Shown here in pieces: positions 54,430 to 64,000 of a stretch of 64,000 bases of DNA. Positions within the stretch are counted from its first letter, which is position 1. Each line of letters starts with the position of its first letter. The position numbers and the translations under genes were made by a program. The stretch lies in NCBI GenBank assembly GCA_023014365.1, contig JAEBUN010000003.1, positions 1,240,001 through 1,304,000 of the forward strand, written 5' to 3'. The DNA is from Lepiota brunneoincarnata. Its lineage: Eukaryota; Basidiomycota; Agaricomycetes; Agaricales; Agaricaceae. The notes under the pieces are model-generated. The model ran no database searches, was not told the DNA's origin, and saw only the letters and a program-made list of their open reading frames with translations.

Positions 54430-56483
54430 ATGCGTGGCTTCCATATCATTATTTCTGTGCGGAATACAGGACAGAGAGAACCATCCAACAAATTCACGCC
54501 CAGCTACATCTTCCAGAGACTTCCCCAACACAAGCCAGCACCCAATTATCGCCAGAACTCAGTTAGTCACAAGGAGAAGAGGGACTACAGGCTTGGTAGG
54601 TTGCAAATTGATTGGATGGACTTTGAAACTTCTCCAAGGAAACCATCTATTTCCGCCGGGAAGGAGAAAGAACGCAGGAAAGGTATGTCACCTATGAATT
54701 TAGTGGACCTGTGTGAAACTCGGATAATTTATTCGAGGTCCTGCTGAGGCGACATTCGTGCCAAGTTCTCGCAGCAAATCCGGTTGCACTAATTTGCCTG
54801 AAGGCATCATTCACATCTTCCGAGATGCTGGTAATCGTCCTACACCAGAAGAGTTGGCCGCAAGAGTCCCGGAGGTCCTGGAGAGCGAGGAGTCTGAAGG
54901 TGTGATACTCGGAGTTCTCGCTGTACCGTCCTGGATGACGCCTTCCGACTTCCTAACATTCATTGGGCCTGCCGTTGAAAGCATAGCTCATCTTAGAATA
55001 ATCCGGTTAGTCTGAGCCCATGGCATCTGGATGAACGCGTTCCTCATCTCAATGGCTCCCTGCAGTGATTTTGCTCCGAACAGGTCGATAGCATTGATCA
55101 GGTTCACGAATCCAGCCGATGCTGCAGAATTTGCTGAAGTATACAACGGGAAGCCATTCAACTCCGTGGAGGTACGCCTGCCATTCTGTGTAGCGGACCG
55201 AACCCTCACACTGGTAATATAGCCTGAGATATGTCATGTGGTTCACGTCCTATCAGTACAGATCGAACCGGACGATACCCTTTCTCAAGCTATCTCGAGA
55301 ATTAGCAGCACGTATGGACCTGCCCAAGAGCTGCCTACATGCCCTGTGTGCTTGGAGCGCATGGACTCGGCCGTCACTGGTCTAATCACTGTTCCCTGCT
55401 CCCATACCTTCCACTGCATGTGTCTAAGTAAGTGGGGAGATAGTCGGTAAGTCTTAGACAGCTTTTTGGTTACAACTCAACTCCAGACCTGATAGGTGCC
55501 CGGTCTGTCGGTACTCTCAGAATCTCCTGAGCTCCCACCCCACCTCTGCCACGAACCGTACCTCTCGTCCCCTCCCTTTCGCACCAACCCCCACTCCGAC
55601 CTCGTCATCCTGCTCCGAGTGCTCGTCGACAACAAATTTATGGATATGTCTCGTATGTGGAAACATTGGGTGTGGTCGATATGGAAGAGCCCACGCCCAT
55701 GCCCATTACCAAGCAACCACACACTTGTATGCCCTAGAACTGGAAACGCAGAGGGTCTGGGATTATGCTGGAGATGGTTATGTTCACCGACTAATCCAGA
55801 ACAAGGCTGATGGCAAACTCGTTGAACTCCCAAGTGCTGCCTCATCCATGGGAACCATGCCGAGAGAGGGTGGTGTGGGTCCTAGTCAGGCTGATGCTCT
55901 GAGTGCGGAGAAAATTGAGGCAATAGGAATTGAGTATTCGTATCTGCTCACTTCCCAGTTGGATTCGCAGCGTATGTATTATGAGGGCCAGAACACGGAG
56001 CTCAAGATCCAGCTGGACGAATTGAAGGATATTATCGAGCAGATAAAACATGAAAGAGAGGTCGAACAGAACCTCAAGAAAGACGAAGAGAGACGGAAAG
56101 AAGAGGAAGTCACAAAGCGGGCTAAGGAGTTGGAGATGGGGAGAGCGAAGGCTGAACAGAGGGCTAGCCGGATGGGAGACCTTGCAAGGAAGATGGAAAG
56201 AGAATTGAAAGAAGAAAGGGCAGTCAGTGATGGGCTAATGGTCAATATCAAGGCTATGAAGGATAGGTTGGAGGTTGCAGAGAAGGGGAAGGATGAGTGT
56301 ATGGAGAGGATACAGGAGCTTCAAGACCAAGTTCGGGACTTGATGTTCTTCCTTGATGCCCAGACGAAGATAGAGAAGGGTGATGGTTTGGAAACTGAAG
56401 CTGCAGGTGGGACAATTGAAGTAGTAGAAGGAGCCTCAGTGAATCCCAAGAAAAAGAAAAAGAAAGGGAAGCAGAGACAATAG
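54430..56483 (+). CDS. ETP1: BRAP2/Etp1-type RING and ZnF-UBP ubiquitin ligase
   Basis: A cytosolic E3 ligase family. Yeast Etp1 acts in ethanol tolerance, and human BRAP in Ras-MAPK signalling. Five exons (54430-54682, 54738-55005, 55066-55171, 55223-55446, 55496-56483) join in frame for 612 residues. The N-terminal BRAP2 domain ([20 protein letters not shown], then [20 protein letters not shown]) leads to the [13 protein letters not shown]...[10 protein letters not shown]...CPVCR, split by the fourth intron. The ZnF-UBP follows ([34 protein letters not shown]). A long coiled coil comes next ([20 protein letters not shown] and the Glu/Lys-rich helix to about 56320), then a Lys-rich end [11 protein letters not shown]. 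Domain order and length match the family. The start overlaps an opposite-strand ATG (CATG). Confidence 0.93.
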
Positions 56484-58009
56484 TATGTAGTCTTATTCCC
56501 TTCAATTCACCCAACTGTATTAGTTAGTGTAAACTGATTACAAGTTCACATTCACCTGGATTTCTCCTTCCACATGTTGTGCCTCAGCCAGTACCCTCAA
56601 TCTCTCCAGGACCTGGGACCCTTCAAGCCTCAGGCTCAGTGTTACCATTTTTCTCTACCATTTTATTGTTCTTGCCATCTCTTTCTGGTTTACCCATTGT
56701 TGTGCCACAAAATCATTTTATTCATGAAATCATTAATTAATAAAGTAACTAATCCCCCACCACTGAATAATATCAGTATATGACTTGTTGTCAGACACTG
56801 GATATGAGAGGATAGAGTACCATTCAAATATGAGAAGGCAGATATCCTAGACCCCAAATTAAGAACACCCAGATAAATAAATATGATGTTAACTAAGTAG
56901 CTAGTAATAAGGACTATGGAAGAATGGCTCTGGTATGAACATATCTGAGCATTGTATCCAATACTTTGTTAACTAAGGGATTAGCTAAGGTACCAATAAC
57001 TGTACAAAGGTGTTGAAAATCAGCTCAAGAAAGGTAGCTAACAGTGAGGGTATATATTCATGAGAGACAACAACAGGGCAACAAGAAGGGGTAGGGAGGT
57101 AAATGGACAAGGTACTACTGGTAAACTACACATGTATATAATCTACCTACAACTATGGCCTCCATGAGGCAGTCATGGCACCAGTGATTGGCATTCCACC
57201 AGTTTTCTGGAATTGCTAATTCCAACAAAAGGACCTATTTCTCTAGGTCTGTAAGGGGAACTCTGAGTCACCATTCACAATCCCAAGCCCAGAATTCCAA
57301 TTCCCAGCCTCTCAGTACCAAGAAATCCAAGCTCCAGCCTTCTTGCATTGAGAAATCTGATCCCCAGTCTCCCTGTGTCCAGAAATCCATTTCCCAGTCC
57401 CCCTACATCCAGAAATCTGTCCCCCCAGCACCCTTGTATTTGGAGTTCTCTCCTATGCCCCTCCAATGTGGATGCAAAACTCTCACTGGTACATGTGACC
57501 CCATCCCTTTTGAACTTGTAATCTAGTCTTTCTGTACTAGGTAGACTAGTGTGGACTGCTACTGGGCACCACATTAAATACAGAATTAAAAAAAATAAAA
57601 AATAAAAAACATGTGACTCTATCCTGAGCCCATCCCCAGCTATACCCACTTTAGGCATCCCTGACACCTCATGGCCTTTTATGTAGAGTGGGTTGCTCAG
57701 GTACATAAATCAATGGAAATTGTATATCTTAAAAATAGCTCATGCCATTTTCTTCAAACTTCATGATCATACTTGGCTCACAAAAAGGAGCCAATTGCAC
57801 TATATTTCAGAATTTTTGTATGAAAAAGTGGCCCCTGGCCATAATTTCATGATTGATTTATTACATGGCAATTCTTGAGTGAACTGCTTGTTGGAAACTT
57901 TTCATTTTAGGCTTGTTTGAAAGCTCTTGATGAGATCTATCATTTAAGCCTATCTTTGTGCCAATTGTATGTCATCAATATTATTAGGTTGGCTTTGATT
58001 GTCCATGAC
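56484..58009. other. Gene-poor, AT-rich stretch with a minisatellite
   Basis: About 1.5 kb without a supported gene. It holds the imperfect 30-base tandem array (57285-57440), an A/T tract near 57585-57610 and long AT-rich parts. The plus frame at 57188-57526 is mostly a translation of the array. Confidence 0.5.
57285..57440 (+). repeat. Imperfect 30-base tandem repeat
   Basis: About five units of roughly 30 bases, each built on CCAGAAATCC...CCCAGTCYCCC with drift. In one plus frame they read as repeats like IQKSVPPAP and VQKSISQSP. No promoter, splice or signal feature makes this frame convincing as a gene. Confidence 0.65.
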
Positions 58010-58537
58010 TGTACCATAGAGTATGAGCTGGCATTGAGGGGAGGTATGTGAGTACTGGGTGCCTCTCTTCCTCTTGGCGATCTTAATCACTGGAGATGGT
58101 GAGGGCATTGAGTATGTTATGATGTCCTTTGGCGTGTCCGAGATGTAATTTCTGAGTTCGTTGACTATGCTGGTCGGTAATAAATCTAGGAAGTGGCCTC
58201 AAAGCATCAAATAGATGGGGCTCAAGGGTTACTTTGGGCCTTGTGGTGTTGTTGTCATGCATGGTGGTGAGAGAATGGGGTTATGGGATGCACCGGAGTG
58301 GCAGGTCGACATCAATCAGAGGCAAGATGAGCGACTCGAGCGATCGGCAGTGCTCTGTAGCACCCCTCCCTGCTCACGCTTCTTGCCTCTCCATTCCTTC
58401 CTGGCATGGCAGGGATCACAGGCCTGTTGGTGCCGGATTCTACGCTGCGTGTGTAAAACTCGATCTCAAGAAACACAAATGTTGTTCTTTCGCTTGCGGA
58501 AGCACTTCCAGAGCTTGAGAAGAATGAGGTGGCTCGG
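58010..58537 (+). pseudogene. Decayed inverted copy of the VMA12/ataxin-10 promoter and 5' ends
   Basis: The plus strand here aligns with the reverse complement of 51148-51690. Matching blocks include TGATGTCCTTTGGCGT...GAGATGTAATTTCTGAG, GGTCGACRTCAATCAGAG and GATTCTACGCTGCRTGTG, in the same order and spacing, with many substitutions and small indels. The copy covers the start of VMA12 (antisense), the shared promoter and exon 1 of the ataxin-10-like gene. Frames are broken on both sides (the ataxin-10 part has an early stop and a frame change). The right edge is lost near 58537, just before the NNF1 gene end. Confidence 0.85.
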
Positions 58538-58580
58538 AGTAAGAATGGATTAGCTAGGGGATAGTGGGCAGATAGGTGGT

Positions 58581-59499
58581 TTAGGAGGGAATGGTGGACT
58601 TGAGTGCATTGGCGGTCTGCACAGTCCAATCTTCAATAGCGTCCATAGGTAGCCTTTCCCATTCACTATAGGTCTAAAGTATAGAGTGAGTTGCAAGCAG
58701 AGTTGATCAAACGTGACACAGACGTACATCATCGAGTCTCTGTAGTAGATCCAGCGTTCTTACATCGGCCTCATCTTTTGCCCGTATGTCTTCCTCTAGC
58801 TGAGCCTGTAGTTGTCGGTTCTCCTCTTCGAGCTAGTGCAACAGGTCATTCACTCCATAACGTTCAATGGATGGTGTCGCATTTACCTGAGCGAGGGTTT
58901 CCCGTAGGCGAGCAGTCTCGGCTTCTAGTACAGGGATTGTCCGTGCACAGATAGCGTTGTGTGGTTTCAAATCCTCCCTCCAGACATCTTTGGTTATTTC
59001 TGCTTTCTCCTTCCGAGCCTTCGCCTCGTTAACGATCCTGTGGAGGATATCAATATTTTTCCGGACTTGATATTTCTCAAACAGGGTAGTGATGTCATCC
59101 TGAACAAGGTATTCAGTTTTCTTGCGGTAGTGAGAGAAGAAATCACCCACTTTGTCCTGCTTTTCTATAAAGTCAGAGACGATGTTGAAAGTGAAGGAAG
59201 CCGCATTCTTCTCTTCTTCAACGTATAGAGGGAAACACTCCGCAAAGTCTTCAAACCTGGAGGTGGTTGGTAAGCTGAGTTGTGATAATTATCAGGAACA
59301 AATTTCCTACGTCCACTTGCGTGCAGAACGCTGTATTGCAAGCTGCAAGGCAGACTGAAAGTGCATCCATCGTCGACTCCCCGCTTGATCGAACATAACT
59401 AGTGGGTTCCGTCTGTTTACATACCTTGTTGAGGCGTGACGCAAGAGTGCGATCCACGGGCACGTGGTCTGTGACGTCGTGACAGTCGGGGAAATGCAT
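58581..59499 (-). CDS. NNF1: Kinetochore protein Nnf1 (MIND/Mis12 complex)
   Basis: A subunit of the MIND complex linking centromeric chromatin to Ndc80. The start is the ATG at 59499 (MHFPDCHDVTDHVPVDRTLA with SRLNKV), then ALQLAIQRSARKWT, FEDFAECFPLYVEEEKNAAS with FTFNIVSDFIEKQDK, and GDFFSHYRKKTEYLVQDDIT. A helical middle follows (LFEKYQVRKNIDILHRIVNE with AKARKEKAE), then ETARLRETLAQ. An intron leads to LEEENRQLQAQLEEDIRAKD with VRTLDLLQRLDD, and a last exon TYSEWERLPMDAIEDWTVQT ends at 58581. The start FxxCFP motif and the following helices fit the Nnf1/PMF1 family, with the usual length of about 205-215 residues. The tail extends to 45 bases from the decayed promoter copy at 58010-58537. 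It is divergent from TUL1, 95 bases between starts. Confidence 0.82.
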
Positions 59500-59595
59500 C
59501 ACAGCAGCCCGACTTTCATCACTATCCGTCAGTCAGGCTTTGTTTGCGCATTGCTTGTCGACGTCAACGACAGCCAAAACTACTCTCAAACGTCT

Positions 59596-62569
59596 ATGGA
59601 CGCTCGGGATGAAGAGACCGGGAATGCTGGAACCGACAGGAATAGACCCCGCAGCTCGGTGTCATCCTTCCTCCTCATTAGCTTTATCCTCTTTCTCCTA
59701 ACCAGCCACAATGGCGAGGAGTTTCTGGCGAGGCACCAGTACCAGGACGCAGTCAACTCACTAGAGAGCCAGCTTTCGAATTACACCGCCTGGATGAACG
59801 GAATGGCGTCAAATTTCACAATGGTAGGTATACTTGCAATTCTAAGCATTATGATTCTTACTGTTTCCATACCAGCCCAACCAAGATCCCACTATCCCTC
59901 CACTACTGGATGTCTTTCATATACAGGGCCTTACCCTGGATCCTCTCCGAGAATCGTACTATCCTAATATCACTGGCTACGTGCGAGGAAATGCGCAGTT
60001 CCATAACATCACACCTACATCACCAGAGAAGGACGAATTTCCACCATGGAAACCCCTGGCTGAACAGTACGTAGCAGGATCAAATGTCACTGAGATGGCG
60101 GAAAGAGCCTCGACATGGAATTGGACGGCATCTAACAAGATAGGTCATGACTCTACACGAGAAGAAGCCTTTGGCCCTGCAAAAGAACTCGAGTGATATC
60201 AAAGATTTAGTTGCGGTGCATGTGTGTACCATCAAACTATTGCATGCTTTAAACTGACGATTATTCAGGCCAGGATGGAATTTACAGACGAAATCTCTCA
60301 AGCGACACTGCGCTTGGAATTGGATGGTATACATTTCCTATCACAAGGGTCAATTGTTGGTATTGCAGAGCCTTTTGGGTCAGCGCGCTCCCCACTTCTT
60401 TTTGCTATTAGCTACTGACATAACATAGGCGACCTCTGGACATCCGTTTACTTCCATCTATCGTGCCCCAGGAGCGAATGAACGAAACTGCACAAATCAT
60501 AGCGCCAGAATTGGAACACAGGATCAACAAATTGAAGACAATGATTGACGACGGGCTGGTTGACAATGATTCTGCCAATGGTATGTTGTGTGTTATAATT
60601 TTTCCCTTCACCCACACTGAATTACACTGAAGAGGAACCTCCAAAATCCACTTGTTCTTTTACCTTCCATGCTCAGTTCCATCCGGTCCCCATTCCGGAT
60701 CGTCTTATGCAGGAACTTGAGAGTGAGATACAGCATCCTACCGGCATATCCACTGTCAAACCTCCCAAAATGGTGCTGACCGCTGTCCTGCTCAGCAAAG
60801 GATGCGGCATTCTATATGAGATTGCGACCACACAGGGTCTAAGGTCGCAGACATTTTTTAATAAAATGACAACGTGTAAGTAACGCAATATGTCCGTCCT
60901 TCCCAGTGATCTCACCCCACACCAGACGGCGGCTTCTCGGCGTTGGTCTATTTGATTGCGTTAATATTGTTCGCACGACAGGCCGAGCATAGTCGAACGC
61001 CCTCTGGAATTTCTCGTGTTTCGCGTTGGACGTTCCTTACCAATGCTACGATTGACGCAGTGTGTTTTGCGGGCCATGTCACTTTTGCTATCCTTGCTGA
61101 GGGTAGATCCTCATTGGCGCTCATGGCTACAGCATTCTTGTCCTGTGTTCTCTTCATTCAAGAGGCGGTCAGTAGTCTAGCTGCTCGGGCGATTCACACC
61201 AGCTCACATCTACCCATAGCAATTTGCAGCTTTAATCTTCCAAATCCAAGGACCAGAATCATCACCTCCTCCACCCCCACCAGCAGCCACAACAGTACCC
61301 CAGACGACCGCACAACCTGGCGAGGCGACGTCTCCCTCGCCGACTGGTATGAACCAGACAAGTACCGACCCCGCCCCTCCGACAGCGACCACACCCATAA
61401 CAGCACAACAGCAGCCTAATGAAGACTTCAACTCATCTTTTTTTAGATTCTTTATCCACCACATGAGGACGGATCCTCAAGCTAGGCTATGTGAGCCTCT
61501 TTCATCGAGCTCCACACTTCCACCCTCATGTTGACGCATAGGGATTATCTTGTTCCTTTTTTTGACGGTCCTGGTCCGCGTCATACTGTCACCGGCGTTG
61601 TCGATGTTGTTTGTTGCCATCACGTACTCATTCATCTGGTTGCCACAGATTTGGCGATCCGCTAGGAAAGGGAGGACAAGCGGACTTGTCCGAGGAGTAC
61701 GTTGTAGGAACTACAATCTGCAGACTTGCGGGCGCATTGTGTAAGTTGAACCCATGCCTTTCCGTGACTTGATTAAAGCTTTACACAGATTTCCTGACAT
61801 GTCCATACAATGTTTTGGATATCGAACCGCGAGGTGTGTCGAGAATATATACTTCCCTAATTCTTCAAGACACAAAATTCATAACATATTCAGGATGGGC
61901 ATACTGGTTGTCCGCCCTCGTGATATTTCAAGCATGTGTTGTCGTGCTGCAGGGTCATATAGGACCATCGTTTTTCCTTCCTGCTCAGGTAACGGAACAA
62001 CTCTCCTAATGGATCCTGGCTGACTCCAGGATATAGTACACGGCGACCAAGGCACACGACTACCACCCACCGCTCCCGCTACCAGATCCCGAAGCACCCG
62101 AAAAGTCATTGGGAGATTGTTCAATTTGTATGGATGCGATCTACGTCGATCCGTCTCTACGACAGCAGGCATTCAAAGTGCAAAAGGAGAAGGAAAGGCA
62201 TAAGGACAAGGTTCAAGGAAGGACTGGAGACACCGAAGGATCGGGAGCAAACCCGAGGAGGGGAGGAAGCAGGAGCAGAACAATGGATAGCGCAAGTGGG
62301 TTCTTGAGTGCAATGCAAATGGGGGTGGGAGGGTCGAGCAGAAGGAAGGAGTACAGTCTGGCCCCTTGCCATCATCTATTCGTGAGCCACGTTCTGAACT
62401 GGACATGGTCAAATCCTGATATCATTTTTGTTCCGATAGCACACAGAATGTCTGGAGAAGGTATGTTTCGTCCTAAATGTCCCTCTTCCCCTCGCTGATA
62501 GGCCGATTCAGTGGCTAGGCAATCAAGAACATCTGCCCACAGTGTCGTCGTCCCCTCCCCCCCCTATGA
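59596..62569 (+). CDS. TUL1: Golgi/endosomal transmembrane E3 ligase Tul1/Dsc1
   Basis: The catalytic subunit of the DSC ubiquitin ligase, which handles membrane-protein quality control and SREBP-type signalling. The start is the ATG at 59596 (MDARDEETGNAGTDRN). A signal-anchor (SFLLISFILFLLTS) is followed by a lumenal domain (LTLDPLRESYYPNITGYVRG, then SQGSIVGIAEPFG and RPLDIRLLPSIVPQERMNET). Multiple spans come next (GGFSALVYLIALILFARQAE, then AVCFAGHVTFAIL, WIILFLFLTVLVRVILSP, WAYWLSALVIFQACVVVLQG). The cytosolic end carries DYHPPLPLPDPEAPEKSLGD, CSICMDAIYV, SLAPCHHLFHTECLEK and NICPQCRRPLPPL at 62569. Cys/His positions of the RING-H2 are all present. However, just after HTECLEK the expected Trp-Leu (TGGCTA) is followed by one extra base. 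The frame is only kept if splicing uses the TAG at 62516-62518 as acceptor, which removes that conserved Trp. Confidence 0.88.
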
Positions 62570-63171
62570 TGTCTCTTCTGACGCTCGTTCATTTGCTTAA
62601 TACTCATACACTCACATTAGTAGGTTATTTATCCTGTATTTCTACCTACATATACATGTTACCTGTAAAGTAGCCCGTTAAATTGCCCTTATACAGGTAT
62701 TTATGGGACGAGGTTGACTTGCGGGGGTACCAAATGAACGGGGCCCAAGTGATATATGCCATGGCAGGGTGGTTCCCGAACGTCAGGCGACTGCTATGAG
62801 GCACCCATCGATGAAGCGCCCGCCGTTCCCAAGGCTCAAATGTCAATCTCTGGAGTCTGCGCTTAATTTTTGGAGACAGTCGACTAAGCCCGATACATGG
62901 AGGTGGTGGGGTATAGAGGTGCTGTCTCTGCTCTCAAGAGATCAGCTTGTCCCATTACATTGATTATCATACGTCGACGTTGAGCAGCATGATGGGAAAT
63001 TTTTCCGAGCAGGTTGTGCTCGGAAGCGGCGGATTCGAGACCCATGATGTAAGTAAGCACAAAATCAACGACATCCTGAACCGAGTCGACCACCACATCG
63101 AACACATCCTCAGTTTTCACAGTTTGACCCTACCTGTCACAGCCCTGCCGCAATTAGCTGGTCATGTTATC
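62570..63171. other. Intergenic
   Basis: About 600 bases between TUL1 and the Crinkler-type gene. No supported feature. The frames in the last 220 bases have no motif, and the Crinkler start at 63172 is internal to one of them. Confidence 0.45.
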
Positions 63172-64000
63172 ATGTCCTCCAAACTGAATTTGAACTGTGT
63201 TATACTCGGGGACAGCGCTCAGAATGTCTTTGATGTCACGATCGGGGCCTCAGCGAAAGTTAGCGCCCTCAAGGAAGCAATCAGGGACAGGAACAAGAAC
63301 CAACTTCATGGCATCGACGATAAATCTCTCGAGCTCTTCAAGGTTGCTATTCCCGTGGATGAGCATTTCGATCACAAAATCGAAGAGTGGAAGAAGTCAA
63401 ATCAACAACCAGCTCCGACCAGTGCAAACTCTCGGCTCACTGTTTCAAGGCTTAGATATAGAAAAGGATGAGACTCTGCGAATCGTTGTAATACCCCCAC
63501 TCAGTGAGTTGGGTTGAGTATATGCTCACATTCCTCTATCACTTATCCTGCGATGTTTGCAGTCCTTCAACTCCATTGCTATATGCTTGGTGATGAACTC
63601 GGTCATATCTCTAGGGTCGGAATCAATGCTTCAAAGAACGTTTACGACCTCAAGCGCCTAATTAAAGCAGAATATAGTCTCGAAACTCTTGCGAAGGACC
63701 TCGATCTCTGGGCGGTTTCCTTCCCCATGGACAGTTTCGCCCCGAAGCCTCGTGGTGCCCTCGGACCCTCGTTAAATATCTACAAAGTGCTGTCAGACGT
63801 CTTTTCGAACCCCCCTGACATGAGTTGTGTCCATATCATTGCATCCATTCCTCGCATAGGTAAGCACCACCTATACCTGACTTATTTCTGCTCATGTTTG
63901 CTTTTAGAATCAATCCGTACACCATATCCGCCGCATTCCTCCAAATTTCCCGTGGTAGATGCTCATAATCTGGCCGCGGCACGGGGAGAATTTTGCCGAA
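63172..64000 (+). CDS. Crinkler-type protein with two tandem N-terminal domains, partial, frame-broken
   Basis: The ATG at 63172 starts MSSKLNLNCVILGDS. A Crinkler-like ubiquitin-fold header follows: NVFDVTIGASAKVSALKEAI and SLELFKVAIPVDEHF. Near 63385-63415 the frame changes; the likely continuation LRPVQTLGSLFQGLDIEKDE lies in a +1 frame. No intron fits. An intron at about 63501-63560 (GTGAGT...TTTGCAG) leads to a second, similar header: LHCYMLGDELGHISRVGINA with VYDLKRLIKAEY, DLDLWAVSFPMDS and LSDVFSNPPDMSCVHIIASI. A GTAAGC donor follows at 63859, and a further exon starts near 63908. The gene runs off the window, so its C-terminal module is unseen. There is no signal peptide. Crinkler-type N-termini are known from oomycetes and fungi. 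Two in tandem is unusual as far as I know. The break may be real decay or an assembly indel. Confidence 0.65.

Noticed and set aside
58215..58553. 112-residue plus frame as a gene
   Set aside because: It lies on the decayed VMA12/ataxin-10 copy and mixes promoter, antisense VMA12 and broken ataxin-10 sequence.
62646..62846. Minus-strand frame downstream of TUL1
   Set aside because: It has no motif, no plausible splice partners and lies in the short intergenic gap.

Overview
This window looks like a chromosome segment from a filamentous basidiomycete, most likely an Agaricomycete. Nearly every gene is cut by several GT-AG introns of about 45-65 bases. The gene set also fits: a Ubc2/Ste50-type adaptor with SAM, Ras-association and two SH3 regions, fungal tropomyosin, Kei1, UPF0662, an AA9 polysaccharide monooxygenase with a CBM1, and Crinkler-type proteins. 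I cannot place it to order or genus from sequence alone. Layout: (1) Bases 1-14,200 are repeat-rich. They hold a young, complete Copia retrotransposon (1306-6301, intact gag-pol), a decayed pogo/Tc1-like DNA transposon (7558-10276), a hAT transposase scrap, a truncated protein-kinase fragment and three copies of an unclassified GAACC-rich dispersed repeat. One spliced gene lies inside: a Crinkler-type P-loop NTPase (10372-12166). (2) Bases 14,700-52,200 are a dense block of mostly housekeeping genes on both strands: a small membrane protein, SLC35F-like transporter, UPF0662, tropomyosin, MsrB, 4EHP-type cap-binding protein, Kei1, PQ-loop protein, TMEM14, a frame-broken AA9 LPMO, Ipi3, a J-domain protein, a coenzyme-A-type Nudix hydrolase, Ubc2/Ste50, a low-complexity protein with clathrin-adaptor-like motifs, a conserved unnamed family, Leo1, ataxin-10/Ctr86 and Vma12. 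(3) Bases 52,200-64,000 alternate gene-poor stretches with ETP1/BRAP2, NNF1 and TUL1/DSC1, and end in a second Crinkler-type gene with two tandem N-terminal domains that runs off the window. The gene-poor stretches contain rotting copies of neighbours: a Nudix fragment, and an inverted copy of the VMA12/ataxin-10 head-to-head promoter. Several pathways recur, though the genes are not co-regulated clusters: sphingolipid and secretory-pathway membrane biology (KEI1, VMA12, TUL1, PQ-loop and SLC35F transporters), transcription and RNA (LEO1, IPI3, 4EHP), cytoskeleton and kinetochore (tropomyosin, NNF1), and mating/MAPK signalling (UBC2). Apparent single-base frameshifts occur in the AA9 gene (two), the RING end of TUL1 and the terminal Crinkler gene. 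They are either real decay or assembly indels, and the sequence alone does not decide between these. I found no tRNA, rRNA or CRISPR array. Exon boundaries were derived by eye from splice consensus plus reading frame.
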